A stretch of 49,731 bases of DNA from Micrococcus lylae NBRC 15355 (lineage in GTDB: Bacteria > Actinomycetota > Actinomycetes > Actinomycetales > Micrococcaceae): positions 1 to 49,731 of the forward strand of contig NZ_BCSN01000017.1 in NCBI RefSeq assembly GCF_001570885.1, given 5' to 3'. Each line of letters opens with the position of its first letter. Position 1 is the first letter of the stretch. Of this stretch, positions 32,446 to 41,386 are shown piece after piece. Below the pieces are notes generated by a model. It did not search any database and was not told the origin of the DNA. It saw only the letters and a list, made by a program, of their open reading frames with translations. The translations under genes were made by a program, and so were the position numbers.

Positions 32446-33416
32446 CGGTACTCCTGTGCGGTGGGGGAAGCGGGGGCGGTGCGGGGCGGCAGACGGTCTC
32501 CGATGCCTCGAGGCAGCACCACCGGGTGTCCGAGCAGCGGGTCCGGCATCACGTCGGCATCCAGCCCGAAGACGTCGGCGAGGACCTCGGGCACGAGCAC
32601 CTCGGCGGGGCGCCCGGCGGCCACGACCTGCCCCCGGACCATCGCCACGAGGTGGTCGGCGCAGCGGGCGGCGAGATTCAGCTCGTGCAGGACGGCCACC
32701 ACCGTGGCCCGTGGCGCGGCGGCCGGTGGGGCTCCGGCGGTCTGTGCGGGGCCGTTGTCGGCGGGTCTGCTGGCGTGGGGTCCGGCACTCTCCGGTGGTG
32801 CCGCGGATCGCGGGTCCGGCAGGAGCCGGACCAGGTCCAGCACGTCCACCTGGTGGGCGAGGTCGAGGTAGCTCGTCGGCTCGTCGAGCAGCACCACTGG
32901 GGTCTGCTGGGCGAGCACGAGGGCGAGCCAGGCGCGCTGGCGCTGCCCGCCGGAGAGGGAGGTGACCTCACGGTCGGCGAGCTCGGTCAGCGCCGTGCTC
33001 TCCAGGGCCGCGGCGATCGCCGCATCGTCTCCGTCCCCGCGGCCCCCGAGAAGGCCGCGATGCGGGTGGCGGCCCCGGGCCACGAGTTGGGCGACCGTCA
33101 TCCCCTCGAGCGCTACCGGATGCTGGGGGAGGAGGGCCACCGTGCGCGCGTACTCCCGTGCTCCGGCCCCGGACAGGTCCTGGCCCAGGACCTCGATGTG
33201 TCCGGCCCGCAGCGGCAGCTGCCGGGTGAGGCCCCGCAGCAGCGTGGACTTGCCGCAGCCGTTGGCCCCGATGATCGCGGTGGTCGCCCCGGCAGGCAGG
33301 TCCAGGTCGATCGGACCGACGACGGGCGGCGCGGAAGCCGGGCCGTAGCCGAGTTCCACGCCGCGCAGGCGCAGGCCGACCGTCGGGGTGTCCGGGTCGG
33401 TGCGGGCGGTGGTCAT
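32442..33416 (-). CDS. Ferric-siderophore ABC transporter ATP-binding protein
   Basis: A 324-residue FecE/FepC-type ATPase: Walker A GANGCGKST at 50-58, signature LSGGQ at 154-158, Walker B VVLLDEP at 174-180 and His244 switch. Between Walker B and the switch His there is an unusual Ala/Pro/Ser-rich insert of about 36 residues (201-236) not normally present at that place. ATGA overlaps link it to the permease before it and the reductase after it. Confidence 0.93.
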   Translation of the reverse strand: MTTARTDPDTPTVGLRLRGVELGYGPASAPPVVGPIDLDLPAGATTAIIGANGCGKSTLLRGLTRQLPLRAGHIEVLGQDLSGAGAREYARTVALLPQHPVALEGMTVAQLVARGRHPHRGLLGGRGDGDDAAIAAALESTALTELADREVTSLSGGQRQRAWLALVLAQQTPVVLLDEPTSYLDLAHQVDVLDLVRLLPDPRSAAPPESAGPHASRPADNGPAQTAGAPPAAAPRATVVAVLHELNLAARCADHLVAMVRGQVVAAGRPAEVLVPEVLADVFGLDADVMPDPLLGHPVVLPRGIGDRLPPRTAPASPTAQEYR

Positions 33417-34507
33417 GCGCGTCCTCCTCTTTCACGGCCCTGGCGCAGCAGCATCCAGAGCATCAGTGGGGCACCGGCGGCACCGGTGAGCACTCCGGTG
33501 GGCAGGCGGGCGCCGTCGAACAGCAGGGCGGTCGTCTCCGCGGCCAGAAGGTCGGCCAGGACCACCATGGCGGCACCGGCCAGCGCAGAGCAGGTCAAGG
33601 AGGGACGGCCGCCGGTGAGGAACTGAGCCGCCGGGCCGGCGAGCAGCGCCACGAAGGCAAGCGGCCCCACCGCTGCGGTGGCGGCCGCCGCGAGTCCGGC
33701 GCCGACGATCAGGGCGGCTGCGCCCGTCCGCCGAGGCCTCGCCCCCAGGGCTGTGGCCGTGGGCAGGCCCAGATCGACCGGAGCGAGGGCGCGGTGCAGC
33801 AGACCGGCGGCAGGCAGGAGCAGAGCCGTCGCCGCCGCCAGCAGCGCGATCCTCCCCCAGGTCACACCGTTCAGGGAGCCGGCCAGCCAGACGGTCGCCG
33901 CCTGCAGGTCGTGCTGGGACAGGGATAGCATGGTGCCGGCCACGATCGCCTGCCCGGCCGCGCCGACGGCGATGCCGGCCACGATGAAGCGCTCCCCGCC
34001 GATCGACCGTGCAGCCAGGAACACCGCTGCTCCCGCTGCCAGGGCCCCGACGAGGGCGGCCGCCGAGCGGGCGAGGTCGGAGCCCCCGCCCATCTGGGCG
34101 GCAGTGGCCGCGAGCCAGGCCACGACGGCCGCGGCCGCCCCGGTGGTGACGCCCAGGATGTCCGGGGAGGCCAGCGGGTTGCGCAGGGTTCGGCGGTAGA
34201 GCGCCCCCGAGGCGCCGAGGGCCGCACCGGCGAGCATGGCGGCCACGGCGCGAGGGAGCTTCTCCTCGAGCACGATGAAGCTCGCCCCCGCGATCGTCTG
34301 GCCGGACAGGATGCGCACGAAGTCGGCGGGGGTCACCTGATAGGCGCCCCAGAGCACTCGCAGAGCGGCGAGGACGAGCAGCGTCACGCTCAGGCCTGCC
34401 ACGGCCGAGCCGAGCCGGAGCCGGTCCGCCCGCCGCATGCGGGACACGGCACGGTGGGCCGACACGCCGGTTCCGCATGCCGCGGTCACAGAGGAGCGGG
34501 GCATCAT
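33413..34507 (-). CDS. FecCD-family iron-siderophore permease (second subunit)
   Basis: A 364-residue permease of about ten helices, BtuC/FecCD family. LPRAVAAMLAGAALGASGALYRRTLRNPLASPDILGV contains the family's N-terminal signature and GPLAFVALLAGPAAQFL is the coupling-helix region contacting the ATPase. It pairs with the neighbouring permease as a heterodimer. The ATG at 34507 overlaps the upstream stop. Confidence 0.93.
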   Translation of the reverse strand: MMPRSSVTAACGTGVSAHRAVSRMRRADRLRLGSAVAGLSVTLLVLAALRVLWGAYQVTPADFVRILSGQTIAGASFIVLEEKLPRAVAAMLAGAALGASGALYRRTLRNPLASPDILGVTTGAAAAVVAWLAATAAQMGGGSDLARSAAALVGALAAGAAVFLAARSIGGERFIVAGIAVGAAGQAIVAGTMLSLSQHDLQAATVWLAGSLNGVTWGRIALLAAATALLLPAAGLLHRALAPVDLGLPTATALGARPRRTGAAALIVGAGLAAAATAAVGPLAFVALLAGPAAQFLTGGRPSLTCSALAGAAMVVLADLLAAETTALLFDGARLPTGVLTGAAGAPLMLWMLLRQGRERGGRA

Positions 34508-35583
34508 GCGGCCACCCCGGTCCGACGGAGCAGGACCAGCAACACCGGCACACCGATCAGCACGGTGGTGACGCCCAGATGCACCTCGCCCGGTGCCACG
34601 ACGGTGCGGCCGAGCAGATCCGCGACGATCACGAGCACGGCGCCCCAGAGGGCGCTGCCGCAGAGGAGCATCCGCGCGCCCTGCGGACGGAGGCGTCGCA
34701 GGGCGTGGGGGACCACGAGACCGACGAACGCCACCGGGCCGGCCAGAGCGACGGCGGCGGCGGTCAGCACCACGACGGCGGCGAGCAGCACGGCGCGCAC
34801 GTGCCCCGGCCGGGAGCCGAGTCCGTGGGCGAGGTCCTCGCCCAGGGCCAAGGCGTCCAGGCCTGACCCCACCGCGATCGCGGCCAGCACGGCGGCGAGG
34901 ATCACGGGGGCCAGCAGGAGGGCCTCGGACAGCTCGGCCCTGGCAACGGTGCCGATGCTCCAGAACCGGAGTCGGTCCCGCACCGCGGGGGACAGCACCA
35001 GCAGGGCGGTCGTCACCGCGGTGGTCCCGGCGGTGACTGCGGCGCCGGCGAGCACCAACGCGATGGGAGACGGTGCCCCCGGCGTGCCGCCGATGCGCGT
35101 CGCCGCGGATGCGCAGGCGTAGACGAGGGCGGCGGCGCCGGCCGTCCCCAGCGCGGCGAGACCCAGCGTCGCCGGGGCGGAGGCGGGGACGCCGAGCGCG
35201 AGACCGATCGCCATCGCCAAAGAGGCTCCGCCGGACAGGCCGAGCAGCCCCGGGTCCCCGAGCGGGTTGCGAGTGGCGCCCTGCAGGCAGGCACCGGCCA
35301 CGGCCAGGGAGGACCCGACCAGCGCTGCGGTGACGGTGCGGGGCACCCGGGAGGCGACGGCGGCGGCGTCGATGCCTCCGGGCAGGGGCTGTCCGGAGAG
35401 CATCGCCGTCAGGGTGCGCAGGGCCGTCGTCGGGTCCACGGTGCGGGCGCCGAGCGCCAGCCCGGCGACCGCCGCCACCGCCAGCAGGCCGAGCGGGAGC
35501 ACCACGGGCAGGACGGCGGCAGCCATCGGCACGGCCGAGCGGTTCCGGTGCTCTGTCGTTGGGGCGACGGAAACAGGGGTCAT
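34504..35583 (-). CDS. FecCD-family iron-siderophore permease (first subunit)
   Basis: A 359-residue permease. VPRTVTAALVGSSLAVAGACLQGATRNPLGDPGLLG is the FecCD signature and AGPVAFVGLVVPHALR the ATPase coupling region. Partner of the following permease gene. It starts 10 nt after the binding-protein stop, so the five genes from 36667 to 31345 form one operon. Confidence 0.94.
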   Translation of the reverse strand: MTPVSVAPTTEHRNRSAVPMAAAVLPVVLPLGLLAVAAVAGLALGARTVDPTTALRTLTAMLSGQPLPGGIDAAAVASRVPRTVTAALVGSSLAVAGACLQGATRNPLGDPGLLGLSGGASLAMAIGLALGVPASAPATLGLAALGTAGAAALVYACASAATRIGGTPGAPSPIALVLAGAAVTAGTTAVTTALLVLSPAVRDRLRFWSIGTVARAELSEALLLAPVILAAVLAAIAVGSGLDALALGEDLAHGLGSRPGHVRAVLLAAVVVLTAAAVALAGPVAFVGLVVPHALRRLRPQGARMLLCGSALWGAVLVIVADLLGRTVVAPGEVHLGVTTVLIGVPVLLVLLRRTGVAA

Positions 35584-35593
35584 GGGCGGCGTA

Positions 35594-36667
35594 TCAGCCC
35601 TTCGAGGCCGCGGCGGCCTCGGCGAGGGGCGGGACGATCTCCTTCAGTGCATACGGGATGGACAGGGGCGAGATCGCGGACACGGAGAGCACCTGCTGCT
35701 CGTCCACCTGGAGGACCAGCCCGCCGGACTCCACCGCCGGGATCTTTCCGAGCAGGGGGTCGGACTCGATGTCCTTCCGCACGTCTTCGGACGCGGCCCA
35801 GGAGACGAACACGTCCGACTCCAGCTCGTCGGCCCGCTCAGGGGACCAGGTGAAGAAGAACTCCTGGTCCTTCGGCGAGTTCTTTCGCACCACCTCTGCC
35901 TGCTCCATGCCCAGCAGTTCCAGGAACTTCGGGCGGTTGTCCACATCCGTGTAGATGCTGATCTGGTCCGCCGCGGCCGGGTCGATCGTGCCGTACACGA
36001 ACGTGGCGCCCTTCAACGCCTCATGCTCGGCACCGGCCTCGGCGATCTGTCCCTCCAGGTCGGAGACCAGCTCCCTCGCCTGCTCCGCGCGGCCCAGAGC
36101 CCGGCCGATGATCTCCGTGGACTGCTGCCACGAGGTGCCGAACGCCGGGACGTCCTTCGGATAGGCCACAGTCCGGGCGATCTTGGACAGACGGTCGTAG
36201 TCCTCCTGCGTGATCCCGGAGTAGACCGCCAGGATCAGGTCCGGCTTCACCGCGGCGATCGCCTGCACGTCCAGGCCGTCCGCCTCGGACCAAGTGGTCG
36301 GGCGCTCTGCGCCGTCGATCTTCTCCAGGGCGGCGTCGAACCAGTCGGTGGACTTGTTGCTGTTGCCCCCGAACTCCACGGCGGCCATGCCCACCGGCAC
36401 CACGCCGAGGGCGACGCAGACGTCCTGGTTGACCCAGGAGACCGTGACAACGCGCTGCGGTGCCGCCGGGATCTCGGTGCTGCCGTAGACATGCTCGATC
36501 GTCACGGGGAAGGTCTCGGCGTCTGCACCGGACGAGGACGACGCGGAGGTGGTGGAGGAATCCGAGCCGCCGGCCGGGCCCGTGGCGCAGGAGGCCAGGA
36601 GCAGTGCCAGGCTGGATCCGCCCGCGCCCAGGAGGGTGCGGCGGGAGAGCTGGGAGGAAGACGGCAC
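35594..36667 (-). CDS. Iron-siderophore substrate-binding lipoprotein
   Basis: A 357-residue class III binding protein (FepB/FecB type). The N-terminus reads SQLSRRTLLGAGG followed by a lipobox LLASC (Cys27): a twin-arginine motif with lipidation site, so export is probably through Tat before anchoring. RVVTVSWVNQDVCVALGV and KPDLILAVYSGITQEDYDRLS fit the TroA/FepB fold. The GTG at 36667 has AAGG about 9 nt upstream. First gene of the iron operon, with a DtxR-like box about 210 bp upstream and a stem-loop in the leader. Confidence 0.92.
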   Translation of the reverse strand: MPSSSQLSRRTLLGAGGSSLALLLASCATGPAGGSDSSTTSASSSSGADAETFPVTIEHVYGSTEIPAAPQRVVTVSWVNQDVCVALGVVPVGMAAVEFGGNSNKSTDWFDAALEKIDGAERPTTWSEADGLDVQAIAAVKPDLILAVYSGITQEDYDRLSKIARTVAYPKDVPAFGTSWQQSTEIIGRALGRAEQARELVSDLEGQIAEAGAEHEALKGATFVYGTIDPAAADQISIYTDVDNRPKFLELLGMEQAEVVRKNSPKDQEFFFTWSPERADELESDVFVSWAASEDVRKDIESDPLLGKIPAVESGGLVLQVDEQQVLSVSAISPLSIPYALKEIVPPLAEAAAASKG

Positions 36668-36729
36668 GGAGAGAGCCTTTCTCTGGGGCGGTGCCCCGTC
36701 GTCGGGCGACGGCGGGGGTGCGGACACGG

Positions 36730-36776
36730 CGTCGGCACGCCCGGCCCCCTGGGAGTAGGGCCGTGACGTGCCGACG
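36730..36776 (-). promoter_or_regulatory. Stem-loop in the leader of the siderophore operon
   Basis: CGTCGGCACG (36730-36739) and CGTGCCGACG (36767-36776) pair perfectly, with an inner GGCCC/GGGCC stem. It lies between the iron box and the first gene and would form in the leader RNA, as an attenuator or stability element. It does not match a riboswitch class I know. Confidence 0.45.
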
Positions 36777-36876
36777 ACGCTCACGGGTCGGCTCTGTGCG
36801 GCGGCTGGACGAGAGCCCGCCGACGGAGCCAGCGGCACTCGAGTTCGATTACGGAACATCGATATGCCCTAATGCG

Positions 36877-36895
36877 GGAGGTTAGCCCACCCTAA
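36877..36895 (-). promoter_or_regulatory. DtxR/IdeR-like iron box
   Basis: On the minus strand this 19-mer reads TTAGGGTGGGCTAACCTCC and matches 15 of 19 positions of the DtxR/IdeR consensus palindrome. The divergence is mostly in the right arm. Position upstream of the siderophore operon fits iron repression. The 385-bp gap between the operon and menG holds only this box, the stem-loop and the menG promoter as far as I can see. Confidence 0.65.
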
Positions 36896-37040
36896 GTTCT
36901 CCGGACAACCAGGACTCACCGCAGATTCTCCTGGCAGTTGCCTGGGAGGGGCTGCGCGGGCCCGGCTGCGCTCGCCGGGCGCCGGGCACCCGGCGCCGGT
37001 CCCGGGGGCACGTATGGCAGGCGTCCGGCGTCCGAACGGA

Positions 37041-37046
37041 TACCGT
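37041..37046 (+). promoter_or_regulatory. -10 element TACCGT of a leaderless promoter
   Basis: TACCGT ends 6 nt before the GTG at 37053. Confidence 0.45.
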
Positions 37047-37052
37047 GGACCT

Positions 37053-37793
37053 GTGAGTCAGCAGAACACCTCCTCCGCCGGCGGCGATCAGCCGCGCCCC
37101 GCCGACCACGGTGCGCGGGTCGCCTCCATGTTCAACGGCATCGCAGGCCGCTACGACCTGATGAACCTGGTCATGACGTGGGGGCAGGAGCCGCGCTTCG
37201 TCCGCCGCACGGTGGACCACGCGCACATCCCGGCCGGCGGCCGCGTCCTGGACCTGGCGACGGGCACGGGGGACATCGCCCTCGAGGTGCTGCGCCGAGA
37301 CCCGGACGCCCGGGTGGTCGGCGTGGACTTCGCCCCCGAGATGATGGAGGTCGGCCGCGCCCGGCCGAACGGGGACAGGGTGGAGTGGGTCGAGGCCGAC
37401 GCCATGGACCTGCCCTTCGAAGACGAATCCTTCGACTCCGTCACCCACGGCTATCTGCTGCGGAACGTCGCTGACATCCCGACCACGCTCGCCGAGCAGT
37501 TCCGCGTGCTGCGTCCCGGCGGGTGGATGGCGGCGCTCGAGACCTCTCCGGCGCCCGACGACGTCTTCAAGCCCTTCTCCACCTTCTACATCCGGAACGT
37601 GGTGCCCCGGGTGGCGAAGATGATCACGAAGACCCCGGAGGCCTACGCCTACCTCTCCGAGTCCAGCCGTGCCTTCAAGTCCCCGGCGCAGATCGCCGCG
37701 CTGCTGGAGGACGCAGGCTTCGTGAACGTGGGCCACGAGACCTTCCTCTTCGGCACCCTGGCCGTCCACTGGGCCATGAAGCCGGTCGTCTGA
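37053..37793 (+). CDS. menG: Demethylmenaquinone methyltransferase
   Basis: A 246-residue UbiE/MenG methyltransferase, the last step of menaquinone synthesis, using S-adenosylmethionine. RVASMFNGIAGRYDLMN at 22-38 and YRVLRPGG-like text (FRVLRPGGWMAALETS) are family marks; the SAM loop is VLDLATGTGD at 65-74. The GTG start is supported by TACCGT 6 nt upstream. Stands alone between the iron box region and the two-component pair. Confidence 0.94.
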   Translation: MSQQNTSSAGGDQPRPADHGARVASMFNGIAGRYDLMNLVMTWGQEPRFVRRTVDHAHIPAGGRVLDLATGTGDIALEVLRRDPDARVVGVDFAPEMMEVGRARPNGDRVEWVEADAMDLPFEDESFDSVTHGYLLRNVADIPTTLAEQFRVLRPGGWMAALETSPAPDDVFKPFSTFYIRNVVPRVAKMITKTPEAYAYLSESSRAFKSPAQIAALLEDAGFVNVGHETFLFGTLAVHWAMKPVV

Positions 37794-37966
37794 TGAGATG
37801 CACAGGATCCGACTCGGCGATCTCGGTGATCACGGCGTAGGATCGTCGCGACGTGGACAGATAACGGTTTCATCACAGACAATTCCGTCATAGGGTGACC
37901 GCACCGTCGGGTCCCCGTTCCCCTCCGCCGAAGGGCGGCCCTCTGCCCCATACGAAGGAGCCTCCA

Positions 37967-38731
37967 GTGACCGAGCCTCGGACCGTCGGCACCCCCACCT
38001 CTGTGGCCGAGCTGCAGGAGATCCTCCCGAAGCTGTCCCACCCGGACGGCTCGCCGGTGCGCGCCCTGGTGGTGGACGACGAGCCGATGATCGCCGACCT
38101 CATGTCCATCGGCCTGTCCCTGTGCGGCTGGGAGGTCGTGGTGGCCCATGACGGCGCGACCGCTCTGGAGAAGAGCAAGGAGAAGCAGCCCGACGTCGCC
38201 GTGCTGGACATCATGCTCCCGGACTTCGACGGGTTCGAGGTGCTGGACCGCCTGCGCGCGTTCTGGCCGGACCTGCCGGTCATGTTCCTCACCGCGAAGG
38301 ACTCCACGGACGACCGCATCTCCGGCCTGGCAGCCGGCGGCGACGACTACGTCACCAAGCCGTTCTCCATGGAGGAGGTCCTCATCCGCCTCCACCGCCT
38401 CGTGCAGCGCTCCGGTCTGATGGCCGCAGCCAACGAGGTGATCGTGGTCGGCGACCTGGTGATGAACACCCGCACCCACGAGGTGACCCGTGGCGGCGAC
38501 CTCATCGACCTGACCGCCACCCAGTACAACCTGCTGCAGTACCTGATGCTCAACGTGCGCACCGTGCTCTCCAAGTCCCAGATCCTCGACCACGTCTGGG
38601 GCTATGACTTCGGAGGCCGGGCGAACATCGTGGAGCTCTACATCTCCTACCTGCGCAAGAAGATCGACGTCGGCCGTGACCCGATGATCCACACGGTCCG
38701 CGGCGCGGGCTATGTCATCCGACCGGCCTGA
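37967..38731 (+). CDS. OmpR/PhoB-family response regulator
   Basis: A 254-residue regulator: receiver domain with acidic pocket Asp37/Asp38, phosphoacceptor Asp81 (VLDIMLPDFDG), Thr109 and Lys131, then a winged-helix DNA-binding domain ending in VELYISYLRKKIDVGRDPMIHTVRGAGYVIRP. It carries a 30-residue N-terminal extension before the receiver. The GTG has AAGGAG 7 nt upstream. It overlaps the kinase gene by 20 bp, an assured pair. Target genes unknown. Confidence 0.92.
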   Translation: MTEPRTVGTPTSVAELQEILPKLSHPDGSPVRALVVDDEPMIADLMSIGLSLCGWEVVVAHDGATALEKSKEKQPDVAVLDIMLPDFDGFEVLDRLRAFWPDLPVMFLTAKDSTDDRISGLAAGGDDYVTKPFSMEEVLIRLHRLVQRSGLMAAANEVIVVGDLVMNTRTHEVTRGGDLIDLTATQYNLLQYLMLNVRTVLSKSQILDHVWGYDFGGRANIVELYISYLRKKIDVGRDPMIHTVRGAGYVIRPA

Positions 38732-40373
38732 ACCGGTCCCGGGCACACCGACCGCCCCGGCCCCTGAGCGCAGGCGGGAGGCGGGGCGGCCGCAGTCCCT
38801 GGCGGTTCGCATCTCGGCAGGGCTCGTCGCCTTCGTCACCCTGGTGTTCTGCCTCTACGCGGTCTTCACGCTGAGCGTCGCCGAGCAGACCATCCGGGAC
38901 AGGATCGCAGAGGATCTGGGGGCCACGCTGCACCGCGCCTGGGTGCAGCTGGAGCACCGTGGACCCACAGCCGGGTTCAGCGCGCCGCTGTCCGCCATGG
39001 GCGCCGGGACGCCCCTGCCCACCGGTGCCGGCCTCGAGTCCGGCACGCTGGTGACGATCGCCGCGGAGGAAGGGCTGTCCGATCACTCCGGCCAGAGCGT
39101 CGACGGCTACATCCTGGATGCGGTGGGCGGCCAGCGTGCGCTCACCTCGAAGGAGAGGCGTGAGCTGATCGATGGCCTCGCAGACGGCCCGGTGGAGGAG
39201 GCCACCGAGGTCGACTTCGAAGGGGCGGCCTACGTGGTCCAGGGGAAGCGTCTGTCCCCCGCCGTCGCGGCGGCCTCCGGGGGTCGCTTCCTGGTGGTGG
39301 GCGTCCCGATCGACAGCCAGCTCAAGGTCCTCAACGACAGCCGCGTCGGCACCCTCGGCAGCATTGCGGTCGTCATCATCGTGGTGGCCATCGGCTCCTG
39401 GGCGTGGGTGCGCCGATCCCTGGGGCCGCTGGCGGACATCTCTGCCAGCGCGAACGCGGTCTCCGCGCTGCCGGTGGGCACACCGGGGGTGCATCTGGCG
39501 GACTATCGGGTGCCGGAGTCGGCCAGCCGCCGCGAGGACGAGATGGCCGTGGTGGCCTCTGCGTTCAACCACATGCTCACCTCCATGGACGAATCCCTCG
39601 ACGAGCGCCAGCACCTCGAGGACAAGCTCCGCCGCTTCGTGGCGGACGCCTCCCACGAGCTGCGCACCCCGCTCGCCTCGATCCGCGGCTATTCGGAGAT
39701 GATCGGCTTCACCGAGCCGCTGTCCGAGCGGGGCCGTGAGTCGCTGAACCGGGTGCTGGCGCAGTCGGACCGCATGACCCGGCTCGTGGACGACCTCCTC
39801 TTCCTGGCCCGCATGGACCGAGAGGAACAGCGCCGCCTCGCCTCCGGAGGGCCCGGCGACACCGAACGCCGCCTCGTCTCCGTGGCCGAGCTCGCGGTGG
39901 ACGCCGTCGCGGATGCCCGGGCCGCTGCGCCGGACCACGAGTGGGACGTGGAGATCTCGGAGGAGAAGCTCTCCCAGGGCCCCAGGGTCTGCGGTGACCT
40001 GCACCAGCTCGAGCGCGTGGTGGGCAACCTGCTCTCCAATGCCCGCAAGCACACCCCTGCCGGCACCACGGTCTGGGTGTACGTGGACGTGGTCCCGTTC
40101 CCGGAGGCCCCGTCCGGCAGGGGCGTGCGTCTGGTGGTGCAGGACGACGGCCCCGGAGTCCCCGAACAGATCATGCCCGTCCTCTTCGACCGCTTCATCC
40201 GCGCCTCGGCCGCCCGCGAGCCGGTGGAGGGCTCCACCGGCCTGGGTCTGGCGATCGTCAGGGCCGTGGTGGAGGCCCACGGCGGCACCATCACGGCGGA
40301 CTCCGAGCCGGGTCGCACCCGCATGGTGGTGACCCTGCCCGCCGTGGACGACGACGGCACTCTCCGCGGCTGA
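38712..40373 (+). CDS. Sensor histidine kinase (OmpR-type partner)
   Basis: A 553-residue membrane kinase. Helix 1 is at about 31-56 and helix 2 at about 214-233, enclosing an extracytoplasmic sensor region of some 155 residues of no recognised family. HAMP follows, then HisKA with His315 (FVADASHELRTPLASIRGYSEM), and HATPase_c with VVGNLLSNARKHTP, DDGPGVP and STGLGLAIVRAVVEAHGG. The start overlaps the regulator gene. Architecture resembles TcrY/TrcS-type kinases, but no stimulus can be named. Confidence 0.92.
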   Translation: MSSDRPEPVPGTPTAPAPERRREAGRPQSLAVRISAGLVAFVTLVFCLYAVFTLSVAEQTIRDRIAEDLGATLHRAWVQLEHRGPTAGFSAPLSAMGAGTPLPTGAGLESGTLVTIAAEEGLSDHSGQSVDGYILDAVGGQRALTSKERRELIDGLADGPVEEATEVDFEGAAYVVQGKRLSPAVAAASGGRFLVVGVPIDSQLKVLNDSRVGTLGSIAVVIIVVAIGSWAWVRRSLGPLADISASANAVSALPVGTPGVHLADYRVPESASRREDEMAVVASAFNHMLTSMDESLDERQHLEDKLRRFVADASHELRTPLASIRGYSEMIGFTEPLSERGRESLNRVLAQSDRMTRLVDDLLFLARMDREEQRRLASGGPGDTERRLVSVAELAVDAVADARAAAPDHEWDVEISEEKLSQGPRVCGDLHQLERVVGNLLSNARKHTPAGTTVWVYVDVVPFPEAPSGRGVRLVVQDDGPGVPEQIMPVLFDRFIRASAAREPVEGSTGLGLAIVRAVVEAHGGTITADSEPGRTRMVVTLPAVDDDGTLRG

Positions 40374-40415
40374 CCCGGCCGTGCCGCAGCCGGCCCCGGC
40401 TGCCGACCGCATCGG

Positions 40416-41291
40416 TCAGCGCATGTCCTGGGCCGCTGCGATGACGGCCTCCGTCAACCGGTCCAGCGAGTCCGGTCCGGAGTTCCAGCGCTGCCAGTGC
40501 AGCTCCACGTCCATGTCCCCGAGGTCCGGGATGGTCGTCAGTTCCGGGTGGGTGCCCTCGAGCACGCCGGCCGGCATCTGGGAATCCGGGATCATGCCCC
40601 AGCCCAGGCCGCCGGTCACGGCGCGATAGTAGGCGGTGACCGAGGGGATCAGATGGTGTGGGGGAGTGCCGAGGCCGGCGCGGACGAGCACCTGGTGCTG
40701 GAGCAGATCGCGCACGCCGTAGTCCACCGCCGGGAGCGTGGTGAGGTCAGGGGTGCCGTCCTCCCTCCGGTGCAGGTCCGCGAGGAATCGGGTGGTCACT
40801 GCGTGGTACCGCATGGTGCCCAACGGGACCACCACGCAGCCGGAGACCGGCTCCGGGACCGCCGTGACCACCGCCATCACGGTGCCGGAGCGCAGCAGCC
40901 GGGCCGTGTGGGCCTGGTCCTCGGCGTGGATGTTGAGGACCACGTCGTCCCAGGTGGCGGCCCGTTTGAGGACCCCCAGGAACCAGGTGTCCAGAGAGTC
41001 TGCGTTCACGGCGATCGGCAGACGGGTGCGGCCCTGCTCGCCCACACCGAGGGTGCTGAGGGCGTCGTCCTCCAGCGCCAGGACCTGACGGGCCAGACGC
41101 AGCATGTGCTCGCCGGCCGAGGTGGCCTGCACCGGCACGGTGCGCGTCAGCAGGACCTGGCCGACCTGCTTCTCCAGGGCGCGGATGCGCTGAGAGAGGG
41201 CGGAGCCGGAGATGCGGAGGGAGGCGGCGGCGGCGTCGAAGGTGCCTTCGTCGACGGCGGCGGCGAGGGCGCGCAGGTGGTCGGAGTTCAC
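40416..41291 (-). CDS. lysG: LysR-type regulator of LysE (LysG/ArgP-like)
   Basis: A 291-residue LysR-type activator. The helix-turn-helix is AAAASLRISGSALSQRIRALEKQVGQVLLTR (about 20-50), followed by an effector domain (LPIAVNADSLDTWFLGVLK) typical of LysG/ArgP/IciA. In corynebacteria LysG with lysine or arginine switches on the exporter LysE, which here is divergent with a 95-bp gap. GTG start with TAGGCT 8 nt upstream. Confidence 0.9.
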   Translation of the reverse strand: MNSDHLRALAAAVDEGTFDAAAASLRISGSALSQRIRALEKQVGQVLLTRTVPVQATSAGEHMLRLARQVLALEDDALSTLGVGEQGRTRLPIAVNADSLDTWFLGVLKRAATWDDVVLNIHAEDQAHTARLLRSGTVMAVVTAVPEPVSGCVVVPLGTMRYHAVTTRFLADLHRREDGTPDLTTLPAVDYGVRDLLQHQVLVRAGLGTPPHHLIPSVTAYYRAVTGGLGWGMIPDSQMPAGVLEGTHPELTTIPDLGDMDVELHWQRWNSGPDSLDRLTEAVIAAAQDMR

Positions 41292-41313
41292 ACGAGCACA
41301 GCCTACGCCAAGG

Positions 41314-41332
41314 TCTGAAGGACAGCTTCAGA
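41314..41332. promoter_or_regulatory. Inverted repeat between lysG and lysE
   Basis: TCTGAAG and CTTCAGA pair exactly around a 5-nt spacer, with a further CTGAAGGA half-site at 41335-41342. Placed in the divergent gap about 45-60 bp before the lysE -10 (TACTCT, 41375-41380), it is the likely LysG binding site. Confidence 0.6.
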
Positions 41333-41386
41333 ACCTGAAGGATTCTGCGCTGGAGGCGGTTGCCGAGGCGCTCCTACTCTCTTCCC

